Shown here in pieces: positions 1 to 10,784 of a DNA stretch of 64,000 nucleotides (within the stretch, counting starts at the first letter, position 1; the number at the start of each line of letters is the position of its first letter). Position numbers and translations under genes: made by a program. The stretch lies in assembly GCA_958450325.1 (NCBI GenBank), contig OY288254.1, forward strand, positions 35,411,577 through 35,475,576. Direction: 5' to 3'. The notes beneath the pieces were generated by a model. The model ran no database searches. It was given only the letters and a program-made list of their open reading frames with translations, and was not told where the DNA came from. This DNA comes from Agrostemma githago. Taxonomy: Eukaryota; Streptophyta; Magnoliopsida; Caryophyllales; Caryophyllaceae.

Positions 1-174
1 CCGGTTGCATCCACAGTTTTGTCGCAAGACCTTACTTGCCTTGCGGAGTGCACTTTTCCTCTAAGTGTACTCGCGTGAGTTGAAAGGGCGTAGGGTGCGC
101 TAATACCCGCTCGGCTAGTTTAGTAGTTAGTTTGTGCTTACTCGAGGGCGAGTAAGGGTTAAGTGTGGGGGAGT
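1..174 (+). other. 3' end of an upstream Athila-like element, with hairpins and polypurine tract
   Basis: The segment ends in a purine tract GTGTGGGGGAG (163-173) directly before the LTR start TGATAAGTGT, which is the expected plus-strand priming site for a 3' LTR. Two hairpins precede it: arms 46-55 and 63-72 (loop 56-62), and arms 137-144 and 149-156 (loop 145-148). The same arrangement precedes the LTRs at 14844, 35977 and 39263. The LTR at 175 is therefore a 3' LTR of an upstream element as well as a 5' LTR for what follows. Confidence 0.75.
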
Positions 175-514
175 TGATAAGTGTAGTTTGTAGTACCTAA
201 TTTGTAGTGTTTTGGTCCCGTTTTCCTTGTGGAATCGCTCTTTGGAGCGATTTCTGGGCTACTTATACTTCCTCTAGCTCGTTTTAGGTTCCCAAGACTA
301 TTCATGGAGAATTGGAACTTTTCCGACTCGTTTCATACACTTTTGGAGCCAACGAAGAGAAGGAACGATCACTCGGTGCCTTGGATTCGATCCCGAGACC
401 TTGGGACCCATTCCGGAGCTCCTTAGACTCGATCCCGAGCATCGAGAATCGATGAGAATCCCATGAGAAGCAAGGAGGGACCCTTGAGATCATATTTGAG
501 GCCTACAAGACCCA

Positions 515-657
515 TCATGGTCGAGATAAGAGCCATCATGGTCGGGATGAAGAGTACAAGCAAAACCGAGCTACTGGAGTGGCATCTCGGCCGAGACCAC
601 CACCATCTCGGTCGAGACCACTTCATCTCGGCCGAGATGCCCTCCTCTCGCCCGAGA
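515..657. promoter_or_regulatory. Phased palindrome array, 2+4 layout (A LTR)
   Basis: The 12-mers start at 515 and 536 (degenerate), then 585, 606, 626 and 646, with core TCTCGGCCGAGA or near matches. Spacings are 21, 49, 21, 20 and 20 bp. The array ends 56 bp before a TATA box. A promoter-proximal role is inferred from position only. Confidence 0.7.
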
Positions 658-712
658 CTGACCACCTGCAGACCCGCGTCACTTCTTTTCTTCTCCTTCA
701 TTCTTGTAACCT

Positions 713-720
713 TATAAATA
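713..720 (+). promoter_or_regulatory. TATA box of A LTR
   Basis: TATAAATA lies in the U3-like part of the LTR, downstream of the palindrome array. The equivalent in copy 2 is at 15382-15389. Confidence 0.6.
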
Positions 721-2230
721 CTTCCCCCTTGTTTTGTTTAAGCATGCTACATTACCCTAGCTTATTTTAGACTCTCTACATTGTTCTAAACCCTAGATTT
801 AGTTCTCCTCTCATTAGCTTAATCTCTCTTTAAACTTTAGTTAATGTTAGTTTAATCTAGTGGATTAGTCTTGTATTAAGGGATTTCTTCAAGATTCATC
901 CAAGATTGACATCCTTGGGAGTTTCATTTGGGTTTATCTTTTCAATACAAGTTCTCATCTTTTGTTATCTTTGTTAGTAGGTATAATCTCTTTACTCTTA
1001 ATCTTTGTTAATCTTGCAAATTCTAATCTTTACATATTGTTTATTGTTATTGTTTGTTCATAATGGATGTTTGGATTATTATGTTGATTTCTCTTGTTAG
1101 TCTTAGATTTAGTTTCATTATGAGTGAGTAGATTCCTTGTGGGGTTAGTAGGGGGATTAAGTGTGGATTATGGATAATTAGGGTTTGATTGAGGGAAAGG
1201 TGGAATCTTGGTCACTAGTCACATGTTGAGCACTCTAGGTGTTTGTTGAATTGCTTGTTTGGGTTGTAGTGGCCATGCTTCTCATGCTTGTTTTCATCTT
1301 CTCATCTTGTAATTGATATGTGGTTGAATGCTTATGTTTTGGGTAATACTTTGCATGAGTATTCGGGTCTAGTCTTAGACACGGGAGTGCGGACTTAGGC
1401 TTTGGCGCGAGAGCGCAAACCGACCCTAGTGGCGTAGAGAAACCTACACCCTTGACCTCCACATTATCCTACTACACTTGTGAACCCGACCTAACCCCAC
1501 TCCCTTCCATATTTGATTCATCCTTCTAGTTAGTCATCATTTCTCTAGTTCGTTTGCTTAGTTAATCTTTAGTTATTTCATTTAGCTTATGTTATACTTA
1601 GTCCATTGTTAGTCCACTTTCTTCGCCTCCAACCATCATAGTTTGTCAATTATCTTCTTCTTTGTGTTGTTTTGGTAGCCTAGTTTCGTTTTTAGGTCGA
1701 CCTAGTCTAGACACTACATAACCGTCTCCGTGGACACGACCCGACTTACCCTAGCTACCGTTAGGATTAGTTGGTTATAATATTGATCGGTAGGACCCAC
1801 GGCAATCCCTACCATCAAGCATCTTGCATGAGTATTCGGGTTTGTCATTTACGCGAGAGCGCGGACCGACCTTATTGACTAGGTGAAACCTACACCCTCG
1901 ATTACCCAACTATCCTACTACACTTATGAACCCGACCTAACCCTACTCTTTTTTTATTGTTTTCTTCATCATCTTAGTCATTGTTTCTCTAGTTAGTTGA
2001 ATCTTTTAGCTTTAGTTGTCATACTTAGTTTACTCTTAGTCATAGTCTTCTCCCCTTCTTAGTTTTAGCCTAGTTTAGCTTGTTGACCTAGTCTTGGTAT
2101 TTGGGTGACCTTAGTCTAGACACCTCTTTCCGTCCCCGTGGATTCGACCCGACTTGCCCTAGCTACCCAGTTAGGATTAGTTGGTTTTACTTGATTGATA
2201 GGATTGACGGCAAAATCCTTCCCATCAATT

Positions 2231-2248
2231 TGGCGCCGTTGCCGGGGA
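2231..2248 (+). other. Primer-binding site, tRNA-Asp type
   Basis: TGGCGCCGTTGCCGGGGA is complementary to the 3' end of plant tRNA-Asp, as in Athila-type Ty3/gypsy elements. It lies three bases after the LTR end. Confidence 0.92.
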
Positions 2249-2272
2249 CGGTGCATGTTTAGACTTAGTTTA

Positions 2273-4168
2273 TGACGGACTGGGATTTGTCGCGAATCCC
2301 GATCGATCAAAGTAAAAACCAACTATCCTAAACTTGGGTAGTCGAGGGTAAGTCGTGTCAAATTCCACAGGGACGATCTAGCTAAATAAGAGTCTCGGTC
2401 TAGCTAAGGTATTAGTCAAAGGAGAAGAGGTTTTTGGTTGGAAAAAGGGTTCTAAACTAGCGAGCTAAACGAGTCGAACAAACAAATGAAATAAATACGA
2501 AAAAAAGGACTAGGGTCAAGGTCAACGAGGTAGTCTCAAGGAAAATATCGGAGTTCACAAACGAGTCGATTATTGTCGGTAATTAGGAAGATAAAGGATC
2601 TCTCTCGAGTCTCTATCTACCCGGGATGGTCCTAATAACGGGTTCTCGCACTTATTACTAGGTCGACCCACCCTAAAGAAAGCTCGACGAAATACGATTC
2701 ACCTATCGCGGCCAAGACAAGTAAATCATACAAAAGTCGCAATCAAAGGAGAACACCAACAATTAATCGACAAGATAATAAACCCACAACAAACTCCACA
2801 ATCAAGAGAAACCAAGCCTTCCCCGACCCTAGAAATTAACTACTCGAACATGATTAAAACTAAACTAATTGAACTACCCACTACTCTAATGATAATAATA
2901 AACATGAATAACTAATAAAGATGCTAACTTTAAACTAATTAAACAATAAAATTAATCTAAAACTAATGAACAATAAAGATGAACAATAATGAAAAATGGA
3001 GAAGAAATTGTACCAAACTTGAATAGAGAATTGCATAAATGAAGAAGAATACTAGTGTTGGAGATTAACCCAAATAATTAAAAATCAAACTAACTTAAGA
3101 CAAACTAATTAAGACTAAAAAGATGAAAAAATGGAAAGTGAGAGAACCTAACTCTACTGCTATCTACTCTAACTATCATGCGGCTGCCTCCCTCCCCTCA
3201 AAAAAATATAAGGGTTAACATTTTATACTCCTCAAAACAAAAGAAGCCCAACTCCTTGCACACAAAACGACACCCTCAAACAATACAAAACGAACTTCAT
3301 TTAAATGAAGGACAAGAGAGTCTTTTTCCACTCTCCTTTCTTCAATCCATTTGCTTCAATTAATTCAAAACCCAGTCACAATTGATGCACAAACACCGAC
3401 ACAAGTCACACAACAGAATAGGCAAACACACGGTGAAGTGGTTGACTAAGCACGATGCTGCTGCTGGTCGGAGGTCGACGGGGTCTGAGCCGAAGCTACT
3501 GAGGCGCGTTGGAGCTCGATGGAGCCGACCCATGGTGGCTGATTGAGATGTCGACGGTGGCTGGAGACGTAGGACCTGGCCAGAGCTCGCGGTGGGCAGA
3601 GCAGGGGCGGCAGTCGTTCGGGGCTGCAGCGTGGTCAGAGAAGTGACGAGCAGGGGAGGATGGTGGACGGAGCTGGGATGTCGACGGTTGGTGGTCTGGT
3701 GGTCGGAGCTGGCAGAGTCGGGTGGAGATGGAAGTTGATGGTGGTGGTGATGTATTGATGGTGATGATGAATGTATTTGATTGATGATGAAGTATGATGA
3801 TGCTGGTGAATGAATGTCAGTGATGGGCATGAATGAGTCCATAGGCAGGAGAGCATTAGGAGCAAGAATACAGTAGATTAGGATTTTAGGAGGGAATCTT
3901 CAATCAAGTCAAACTCGGAATTGACTCAATTCTTTACTCGGTTTTGATCCGTCTCTTCTCGCTAATTCCCGCTCAAAATCCTAAAAAATTAAATCAACAA
4001 AAAGCAGTACCGATTTCTCGAAATATAACACTATTAACAAATAACTATAATAATTATGCTAATTACTAATTAAGTACTAAAATGAGCTAAATAACGCTTA
4101 AGCACACAAAATCGACCCGAATAAGTAAATAACTGTGGGTAAAATAATGACTAAAATGACGTTTATCA
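2273..4168 (-). mobile_element. Solo LTR of an Athila-like family, reverse orientation, copy 1
   Basis: Read on the minus strand it begins TGATAAACGTCA and ends AGTCCGTCA. Its U5 end resembles the conserved Athila LTR end (GTGGA..TCGACCCGACTTACCC-like, imperfect). It is flanked by a perfect 5-bp target duplication GTTTA (2268-2272 and 4169-4173). No internal sequence remains, so it is a solo LTR left by LTR-LTR recombination. It interrupts the leader between PBS and gag; removing it restores colinearity with the leader of element B (10571-10784). It lacks the palindrome array of the other Athila-like LTRs. Long minus-strand ORFs inside it (3360-3842, His/Ser/Pro-rich) look like chance frames. 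Confidence 0.9.
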
Positions 4169-4352
4169 GTTTACTTATTAGCTTGACTTAGTTACCCCTC
4201 GTGTTCTTTTTCTATCCATTGTGCATATTTTGTAGTCTTTTTCTTTTTTTATTGTTTTCTTCTCTCTTTGTCTTCCGTTGTGCTCGTTTATTGTCTTTGC
4301 CTAGTCCCCGTAAAGCACTAGGTGTTTTCACGTTTGCTCTAGTGTGTAGTGC

Positions 4353-6176
4353 ATGCCTAGGAGGAGAGGCGATTTCTTTCTCATCAATCCAAAGCCGGAA
4401 AGACTCTTTAGAGCCTTTCGCTAACGGACGATTGATCGGGTTAGAAACACTCAACCGAGTGCTAGCAATACCATTGAAGAACAAGCTCAAGGATCCGACT
4501 TTAACGAAACACCTCGAGAGACGGCCGAAGGGAATTTCATCAATCCTTTTGGTACTTCTAGTTACTCTTCTCAACCTAGTTCTCCTTCTACATCTATATC
4601 AACACCATCTACACCGTCATCTCCCGCACATCCAACAATGCCTAAGTTCTCTTCTCATTCAACCTTTACGGAAGACGTTTTGCCTGGTCCAACCGCTTTA
4701 CCGGCCGCATATACCGAGAATTTCGTGGCAAAAACGCCATTTATCCCATTGGTTGAAAGAAGTCAATTTATTGGGTTACCAACAGAAGATCCTCATCAAC
4801 ACATGGAAACCTTTTCGGACTATTGCGATGCTATCTCACAACCGGGAATAACCCAAGACCAAATCTGGTGGGTATTATTTCCTTTCTCTTTGATCGGCAA
4901 GGCTAAGCAATGGCTCAAAGGTTTAGACAAGCCGGCTCTCGTTATAGACACTTGGAAGAAGCTAGCCTTAACATTCTACCAACAATTTTATCCACCGGAG
5001 AAGACCAATCTATTGAGAGCTTCAATCACGGGGTTTCAACAACGTGATGAAGAAAGTCTCTATGAGTCGTGGGAAAGGTTCAAAGCCTTGATCCCTTCTT
5101 GTCCTCACCATGGTTTATCACAATGGTTCCTTGTCCCACAGTTTTAGAACGGGTTATATGAAGATTCAAGGGCCATACTCAACAAGGGATCTAATGGAAG
5201 GTTTACCGAGGTAGATGATCACCAAACTTGGTCAAGAATTGAGGAAATGGCGGTTCACAACTCTCAATACTCAAGGCCTAGGAAGGCGAATCGAGGAGGA
5301 AGGAACGAGATCGATGCCATTACACAACTCAGTATTGATCTTGGAGCACAATTAAAAACTCACATGGAAACTATTGACAAGAAGCTCTAAAGCCATTTTG
5401 ATCAAGGTCAAAGAACAAGTGCCTCCCACCAACATTCAATTCAACAAGTCAATGCTTTGGGAGTTGTACCTCCTACATCTTATTATGGGATATGCGAGAT
5501 TTGCGGGATATTTGGACATGAACCTCAACATTGTCGAGGTAGTATTGAGCAAGTGAATGCCTTTCAAGCATTCAAGCAAGGTGCCCCATACTCTAACTTC
5601 AAGCAAAATGTGCCAAATCCTCACATGTTCAAAGCTTCCCAACAACAATCTCTACAACAACACCGTCCCATCTATGTTCCACCTCCCTTAAGGGACAACA
5701 ACCAAGGCTACCTAGGTTATCAAGGCAACCTAAGGCCTTCCAACAACTTCCAACAACATAACCAAGGTGCCTTTAACAATCAAGGGTTCCAAAATCAAGG
5801 GAACTTCAATCATCAAGGTGGTTTCCAAGGAAACCAACACTCCCAAGGACATCAAAACCACAATCATGGTAACTCTCAAGGCCTTAATCAAGGCAATTCT
5901 CATGGGTTCCAAGGGAACTTTCAACAACAACAAGGGTCTCAAGGTACTCAACAAGAAAGCAAGCAAAGGAGCCGGTCTCCAATTCATGATTATGGCATTC
6001 CCTTAGCCATCACCAATACTCCTCATAACCAACAATCTCCCCCTCGGGATTTCGACATGCAAAAATCAATGTTGGATATGCAAAGAAGTAATCAAGAAAT
6101 GCAAAGAAGTCAAATGAAGATGCTAAGAAACCAAACCAACAAGAATTCTTTGCTCATCTTCAAAGGGAGAACATAG
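4353..6176 (+). pseudogene. gag: Athila-type gag, element A, copy 1 (broken)
   Basis: This gag would form the virus-like particle of a Ty3/gypsy Athila-like element. The start ATG at 4353 (MPRRRGDFF) matches the start of the B gag at 10785. The frame continues to 6176 but carries stops TAA at 4422, TAG at 5145 and TAA at 5388. The capsid-like retrotransposon gag domain is at 4638-5147 (FSDYCDAISQ, IGKAKQWLKGLDK, YPPEKTNLLRASITGFQQRD). A CCHC zinc knuckle CEICGIFGHEPQHC follows near 5490-5535, then a Gln/Asn/Gly-rich stretch. Near 6140 the frame shifts to the one that continues as QEFFAHLQRENIARD into the protease part. The TAG at 5145 is shared with element B at the same codon. The capsid-type gag identity is secure; it cannot make full-length protein without suppression of the stops. 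Confidence 0.88.
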
Positions 6177-6190
6177 CAAGAGATACGCAT

Positions 6191-7618
6191 ATGAAGATGC
6201 TCGAAACCCAACTAGCTCAAGTTGCTTTGGGTAGTTCTTCAAGGCAAAAGGGTCAACTACCTCCTCAAGGTGAACCGGCGAAATTTGAACATGTGAATGC
6301 TATTACCTTGAGGAGTGGTGCCACTTATGACTCCCCCTTATTCCCTATTGAGCAAGAAGCCATGAAAGAAATTGTATCTCCATCTCAAGACAATGCAAGT
6401 TTGGGAAATCTCATGGAGGAGCAAGTCTTGTGGGAGGCTGAGATACCCCATGAAGACAAGCTTCCCCCACTCCAAGGAAAAGACAAAGGAAAGAAGAAAG
6501 TGTCAATTGAAATGTCCCAACCTAATGAGCAAGACAAGATACACATCAAGTTGCCATTCCCAACAAAGCAAATGAAGACCAAGGTGGATGTTCAATATGA
6601 CAAGTTCCTTGATATTGTGAAGAAGTTGGATGTGAGCATCCCTTTCACCGAACTACTTACCTAAGTCCCGACATATGGAAGATTCATGAGAGAAATCTTG
6701 GCTAGGAAGAGATCTGTTGACAAGGAAGAGACCATAGCGTTCACAAGAGAGGTGAGCGAGCTCATTCAAGGCTCTACACTTCCTAAGTTGAAGGATCCGG
6801 GTAATTTCTCAATCCCGTGCACCATAGGGAACTTGAAGATTGAAAGGGCATTATGTGATTTGGGTGCGAGTGTAAGCATTATTCCGTACTCTATTCGTGA
6901 GCGACTTGGGATGAAAGAGCTCAAGTGTACCTCTATTACACTTCAAATGGCTGATCGTTCGCTTAACCGACCATTAGGAATGCTAGAGGATGTGCCACTA
7001 AGAATAGGGAAGTTCTTCATTCCGGTCGACTTCCTTGTGCTTGATATGCCGGAGGATGCCATCACTCCCATTATCCTAGGCCGCTCGTTTCTACATACCG
7101 CCGGTGAGATGATTGATGTAAAGAATGGTAGGATCACATTTGAGCTAGGCGACGAGAAGCTCGTGTTTGACCTCCAAGGCAACACCTGGCCTACAAATGA
7201 TGAGTCGTGTAATATGATCCATGCCACGAAAGACATCGAGATAGGGGATGAGTCGGATGAAAGTTTGAAAGATAACTTGGGTGGAATTGATGATGATGAT
7301 TCCGAGCTTGGGGCGAATGAATGCCCATGTGATGTGATTGAATATGAGCCGGTCGGTAAAAAGAAAGTTGAGCCTCCATTGAGGCCTTGTGAAGATGAGT
7401 GAAAGTTTGGGTATATCCCGAAGGATCGAAAGTACAAGTTCAAGCCGTTGAACTTAGTAGATCGGGATGCCCCGGGAACTTCTAGACAAGGTTGTGAAGA
7501 ACCTTGGAGTGTCGATTGGTAATCCACAATCTTGATCGAAGATTTCTCGAGAGCCTTCGATTTGTTGCTCCGTGCTCTTGATGGCGATGGATTTGTCTAC
7601 AATGTTGTTGAAAAATGA
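6191..7618 (+). pseudogene. Athila-type gag C-terminus and aspartic protease, element A, copy 1 (broken)
   Basis: This frame continues gag after the frameshift (KMLETQLAQVALGSSSRQ, VNAITLRSGATYDSP), then encodes a retropepsin-type protease that would process Gag. The catalytic motif is ALCDLGASVSIIPYS (about 6848-6892) and the family motif is PIILGRSFLHTAG (about 7069-7107). Stops: TAA at 6662 (CAA in element B) and TGA at 7400. The frame then resumes with FGYIPKDRKY and DAPGTSRQG, has another stop in VDW*, and ends at 7616-7618. Element B keeps this tail open. No reverse transcriptase, RNase H, integrase or env follows, so this is a gag-protease-only element. Confidence 0.85.
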
Positions 7619-7955
7619 TTGAAGAATGCATCATCCTTGGTTTGACGGAGTTCCAAAAGAACCGTCTTATTGTATATATCTCTTTCTTATTCTTTTGAGT
7701 TTTGTGGAAATCTTATAATTGGTATTTTGATGAGCGATGTGAAGGAGGGATTTTGATGATATTTATTGAGTTCATTTGATAGGTTATAGTGAAGATGAAT
7801 TCTTGAGAGAGTAGTTGATGATAGAAGCTTGGATTTGGGCATGGGAGTCGGTTTTTGAAGCTTTTGACAAGCTTTTGGGGACGAGATTTTAGATCTTGAT
7901 GTATTGGTGGCCTTGTGGGTGATGCTATCAAGAAAATGAAGGGCTAGAAGACTCG

Positions 7956-8097
7956 TCCCGACAGGAAAGGATGTCATCCCGATCGGGATAAGTGTACTGA
8001 AAAGTGGGTTCACTGATGTGCCATCCCGACCGGGATCAATTCCGTCCCGACCGGGAAGGAACCGTCCCGACCGGGAAGAAGTCCATCCCGACCGGGA
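7956..8097. promoter_or_regulatory. Phased palindrome array, 2+4 layout (A 3' region)
   Basis: The 12-mers start at 7956, 7977, 8024, 8045, 8065 and 8086, with core TCCCGAYCGGGA. Spacings are 21, 47, 21, 20 and 21 bp, matching the LTR arrays although the flanking sequence differs. Confidence 0.7.
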
Positions 8098-8870
8098 TGG
8101 TTCCCAGCTCCCCATTTTGCCTCCCCTTCGTCATTTAAGCCCACCCAACCACTTTATACCCCCTCCCAACCTCCCAACCTCCTTACCTACCCTTGCAACT
8201 ATCATGTGACCCCTACACTTCATATATATACCTTCATCTCATCTTCTCTTCACTACACACCAAGTTTTACCTCAAACCCCACCTCCTTATACCATTGAAA
8301 GCCTAGTACTTCAACCATTCAACCGTATCGAGAATGAAGAGGACTAACAATGACGAAGACTAGCTATGTGCCGATATCGAACACTGAGACAATGGAGTGA
8401 GTGAGTTGCTAACCGATTGGTACGGCAACCATCCTTTCTTTTTCGTCTTTTATTGCTTGTCTCCCTTTGTTTGTTCCCTTCCGCTTACCATTTTTTGTGT
8501 CATGGTGGCCCTCGGGGCCTTGGTAGTCATTGCTCACGACTCTAGATGACGTGACTACATCGAGAGTCATTTCAAAATCCAAATTTGCAAGTATTTTCAC
8601 TTTTTCTTTGATTTCTCTTTCTTTTGTTAGGATTTAGTCGGATTCGGGCGAAATCCGGGCTAGGTGACTTGATTACACCTAGTCCTCCCCTCCCATTTCC
8701 TTTTATTTCCTTCTTTTTATTTCTTCCCCCATCCATATCTTTTCTCGTCTCGGCCCATGGTGACTTGACTACACCCCGGCCGGACACATTCCCTCTTCTT
8801 CACCTTTATTTTTTGATTTTTAGCTTTATTTTCGTAGTTTCTCTTCTTTTAGTGTCTCCGCACACTACCG

Positions 8871-8910
8871 ATCGAGCACGAGGACATTGCTCGGTTTAAG
8901 TGTGGGGGAG
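8871..8910 (+). promoter_or_regulatory. Hairpin plus internal second polypurine tract (element A), copy 1
   Basis: The tract GTGTGGGGGAG (8900-8910) is identical to the terminal PPT. It is preceded by a hairpin with arms 8871-8878 and 8888-8895 (one G-U pair). Element B has the same module at 34181-34220. Use as a second priming site is inference. Confidence 0.5.
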
Positions 8911-8971
8911 CGATATCCTAGTGTAGTTTAGTTTTATTTTCGTAGTTTTTTTTTCGAAAAATCTTAAAAGT

Positions 8972-10549
8972 TGATAAGTGTCATTTGTAGTGCCTATTTC
9001 GTAGTGTTTTGGTCCCATTTTCCTTGTGGAATCGCTCCTTCGCGATTCATGGGCTTCTTATGCTTCCTTTAGTCTGTTTCAGGTTCCCGAGCCCGATTTG
9101 GAAGAGTTGGAGTGATTCCGACTCAATACATACACATTTTGGAGCCAACGAGATAAAGGAACGATGACTCGAGGCCTTGGAATCGACCCCGAGACCTTGG
9201 GTCCCAATCCCGATCCTCCGAGACCCAATCCCGAGTCCCGAGAGTCGACGAGAAGCCCATAAGATACAAGGAGGGACCCTAGAGCTCTTATTGAAGGCAT
9301 ACAAGACCCTTCCCGGTCGGGATAATAGCCTTCCTGATCGGGAAGGGAGGCACATTTAGAAGCGCCACTGTGGGTCCTTCCCGGTCGGGTTGAGCCCTTC
9401 CCGATCGGGATGACAGAACCCTTCCCGATCGGGATGATCCGTCCCGGTCGAGATGGGCTACAGCTCACCCGCTTTTCTTCTCCTTCATTCTTGTACCCAT
9501 ATATATACTCCCTTCTTGTAATTTTAAGACATCTTATCTTACCCTAGATTAGTTTAAGCCTCCATTAGCATCTAAAACCCTAGATTCACTCTCACTCATT
9601 AGTTTTAATCTCTCTTTAATTATTAGTTAATTATTGTAATTAATTCTTGTATTAAGAGGATACTTGAAGAATTCTCCAAGATTGACAACCTTGGGTTTTA
9701 TTTGGGGTCTTATTTATACAAGTTTGCATCTTTTCATCTTCCTAGTGTTGGTATAACCTTTCTTACTCTTGTTCTTAGTTATTTAATCTTGTTTCCATCT
9801 TTTTATATTGTTGTTGTTGTTAGTTGTTCATAATGAATGTTTTGATGTTTAGTTTGTTTTCTCTTGTTATTGTTATGGGTAATTTGATAATGAGTGAGTA
9901 GTAATCTTGTGGGGTTCGTAGGGGGATTAGGGGTAGATTATGGATGATTAGGGTTGATTAAGGGGAAAAGGTTATATCTTTGTTGTTAGTCACATTGTAG
10001 GCACTCTATGTGTTTGTTGATATGCTTGTGTGAGTTGTAGTGGCCATGCTTCCCATACTAGTGTTCATCTTCTCATTGATTGCTTATTTTGTGGAAATTT
10101 TGAGAATAGTTTAGTCGCGAGAGCGCGGACTAGGGCTAAGTTGCGAGAGCCCGGACCCACCTTGACATCGGTCTAAGTTGCGAGAGCCCGGACCGACTCT
10201 AGCGATTAGGAGACACCTATACCCTTGATCACCCCAATTACCCTTCTACCTCTATGAACCCGACCTACCCCACTTCCTTCCATATTTGTGTTAATCCTCT
10301 TAGTTAGCCATCGTTCTTTTAGTTTATTTAGTAGTTCGTTCATTAGCTTAGTCATATCTCTTCTCCTTCATCATAATTTTCCTTTTCATCTTCTTTGTGT
10401 TTGTTTGGTAATCTAGTTTCGTTGTAGGCCAACCTAGTCTAAACCTTGATATACCGTCCTCGTGGATACGATCCCGACTTGCCCTAGCTACCCACTAGGT
10501 TAGTCGGTGTTTTATTGTTGGCTAGGGACGTGATGAATCCCTACCATCA
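8972..10549 (+). mobile_element. 5' LTR of Athila-like element B, copy 1
   Basis: It starts TGATAAGTGTCATT and ends CCTACCATCA, followed by the tRNA-Asp PBS. It is nearly the same length as its 3' partner in the copy 2 nest (35977-37560). It contains a palindrome array (9311-9453), TATATATA (about 9500-9507), and three copies of a GCGAGAGCSCGGAC box at 10117, 10143 and 10180. It inserted into the 3' noncoding region of element A. Confidence 0.9.
9311..9453. promoter_or_regulatory. Phased palindrome array, 2+4 layout (B 5' LTR)
   Basis: The 12-mers start at 9311, 9332, 9379, 9399, 9423 and 9442, with core TCCCGRTCGGGA. Spacings are 21, 47, 20, 24 and 19 bp. The array ends about 47 bp before TATATATA. 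Confidence 0.7.
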
Positions 10550-10552
10550 ATT

Positions 10553-10570
10553 TGGCGCCGTTGCCGGGGA
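10553..10570 (+). other. Primer-binding site of element B, tRNA-Asp type, copy 1
   Basis: The same 18-nt tRNA-Asp complement as in element A, three bases after the LTR end. Confidence 0.92.
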
Positions 10571-10784
10571 CGGTGCATTGTTTAAACTTCGTTTGCTTAT
10601 TTCTAGACTTAGTTACCCTTCTTTGTGCTCTCCCATCTTCTCTTGTGAATATTCTCTAGATATTTCTTCTTTCCTTAGTTTTATTTCTTCTTTTTCTCTT
10701 TGTCTCTAGTTGTGTTTGTTTATTGTCGTTACCTAGTGCCCATAAAGCACTAGGCGTTCTTACGTTTGTTCTAGTGTGTAGTGT

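Larger units (their letters stand above)
175..2227 (+). mobile_element. Athila-like LTR (subfamily A), chimeric, copy 1
   Basis: It starts TGATAAGTGT and ends TTCCCATCA, followed after three bases by a tRNA-Asp PBS. A first complete LTR end (CTACCATCA) occurs at 1817. The following 410 bp (1818-2227) repeat the U5 part of a second LTR subfamily, about 95% like 40429-40831 by eye, so this 2.05-kb LTR is a fusion of a whole LTR with the 3' part of another. A PPT on its left and a PBS on its right show it is shared between tandem elements. It contains a palindrome array (515-657) and a TATA box (713-720). Confidence 0.88.
7619..8971 (+). other. 3' noncoding region of element A, up to the B insertion, copy 1
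   Basis: No credible gene; ORFs here are short and not conserved in the B equivalent. It holds a palindrome array (7956-8097) with a TATA-like sequence 56 bp further on (8153-8160), and an internal PPT-like tract with hairpin (8871-8910). Element B is inserted at 8972. A conserved region of this kind in A and B suggests cis signals. Confidence 0.65.

Noticed and set aside
3360..3842. 160-codon minus-strand ORF, His/Ser/Pro-rich
   Set aside because: It lies within the solo LTR, has low-complexity triplets (GATGGT-type) and no domain.
4201..4851. 216-codon plus-strand ORF starting in a T-rich stretch
   Set aside because: Overlaps the gag frame in another phase; a shadow of gag.
6943..7527. 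194-codon minus-strand ORF opposite the protease
   Set aside because: Antisense shadow of the protease frame; the plus frame has the DLGAS and ILGR motifs.
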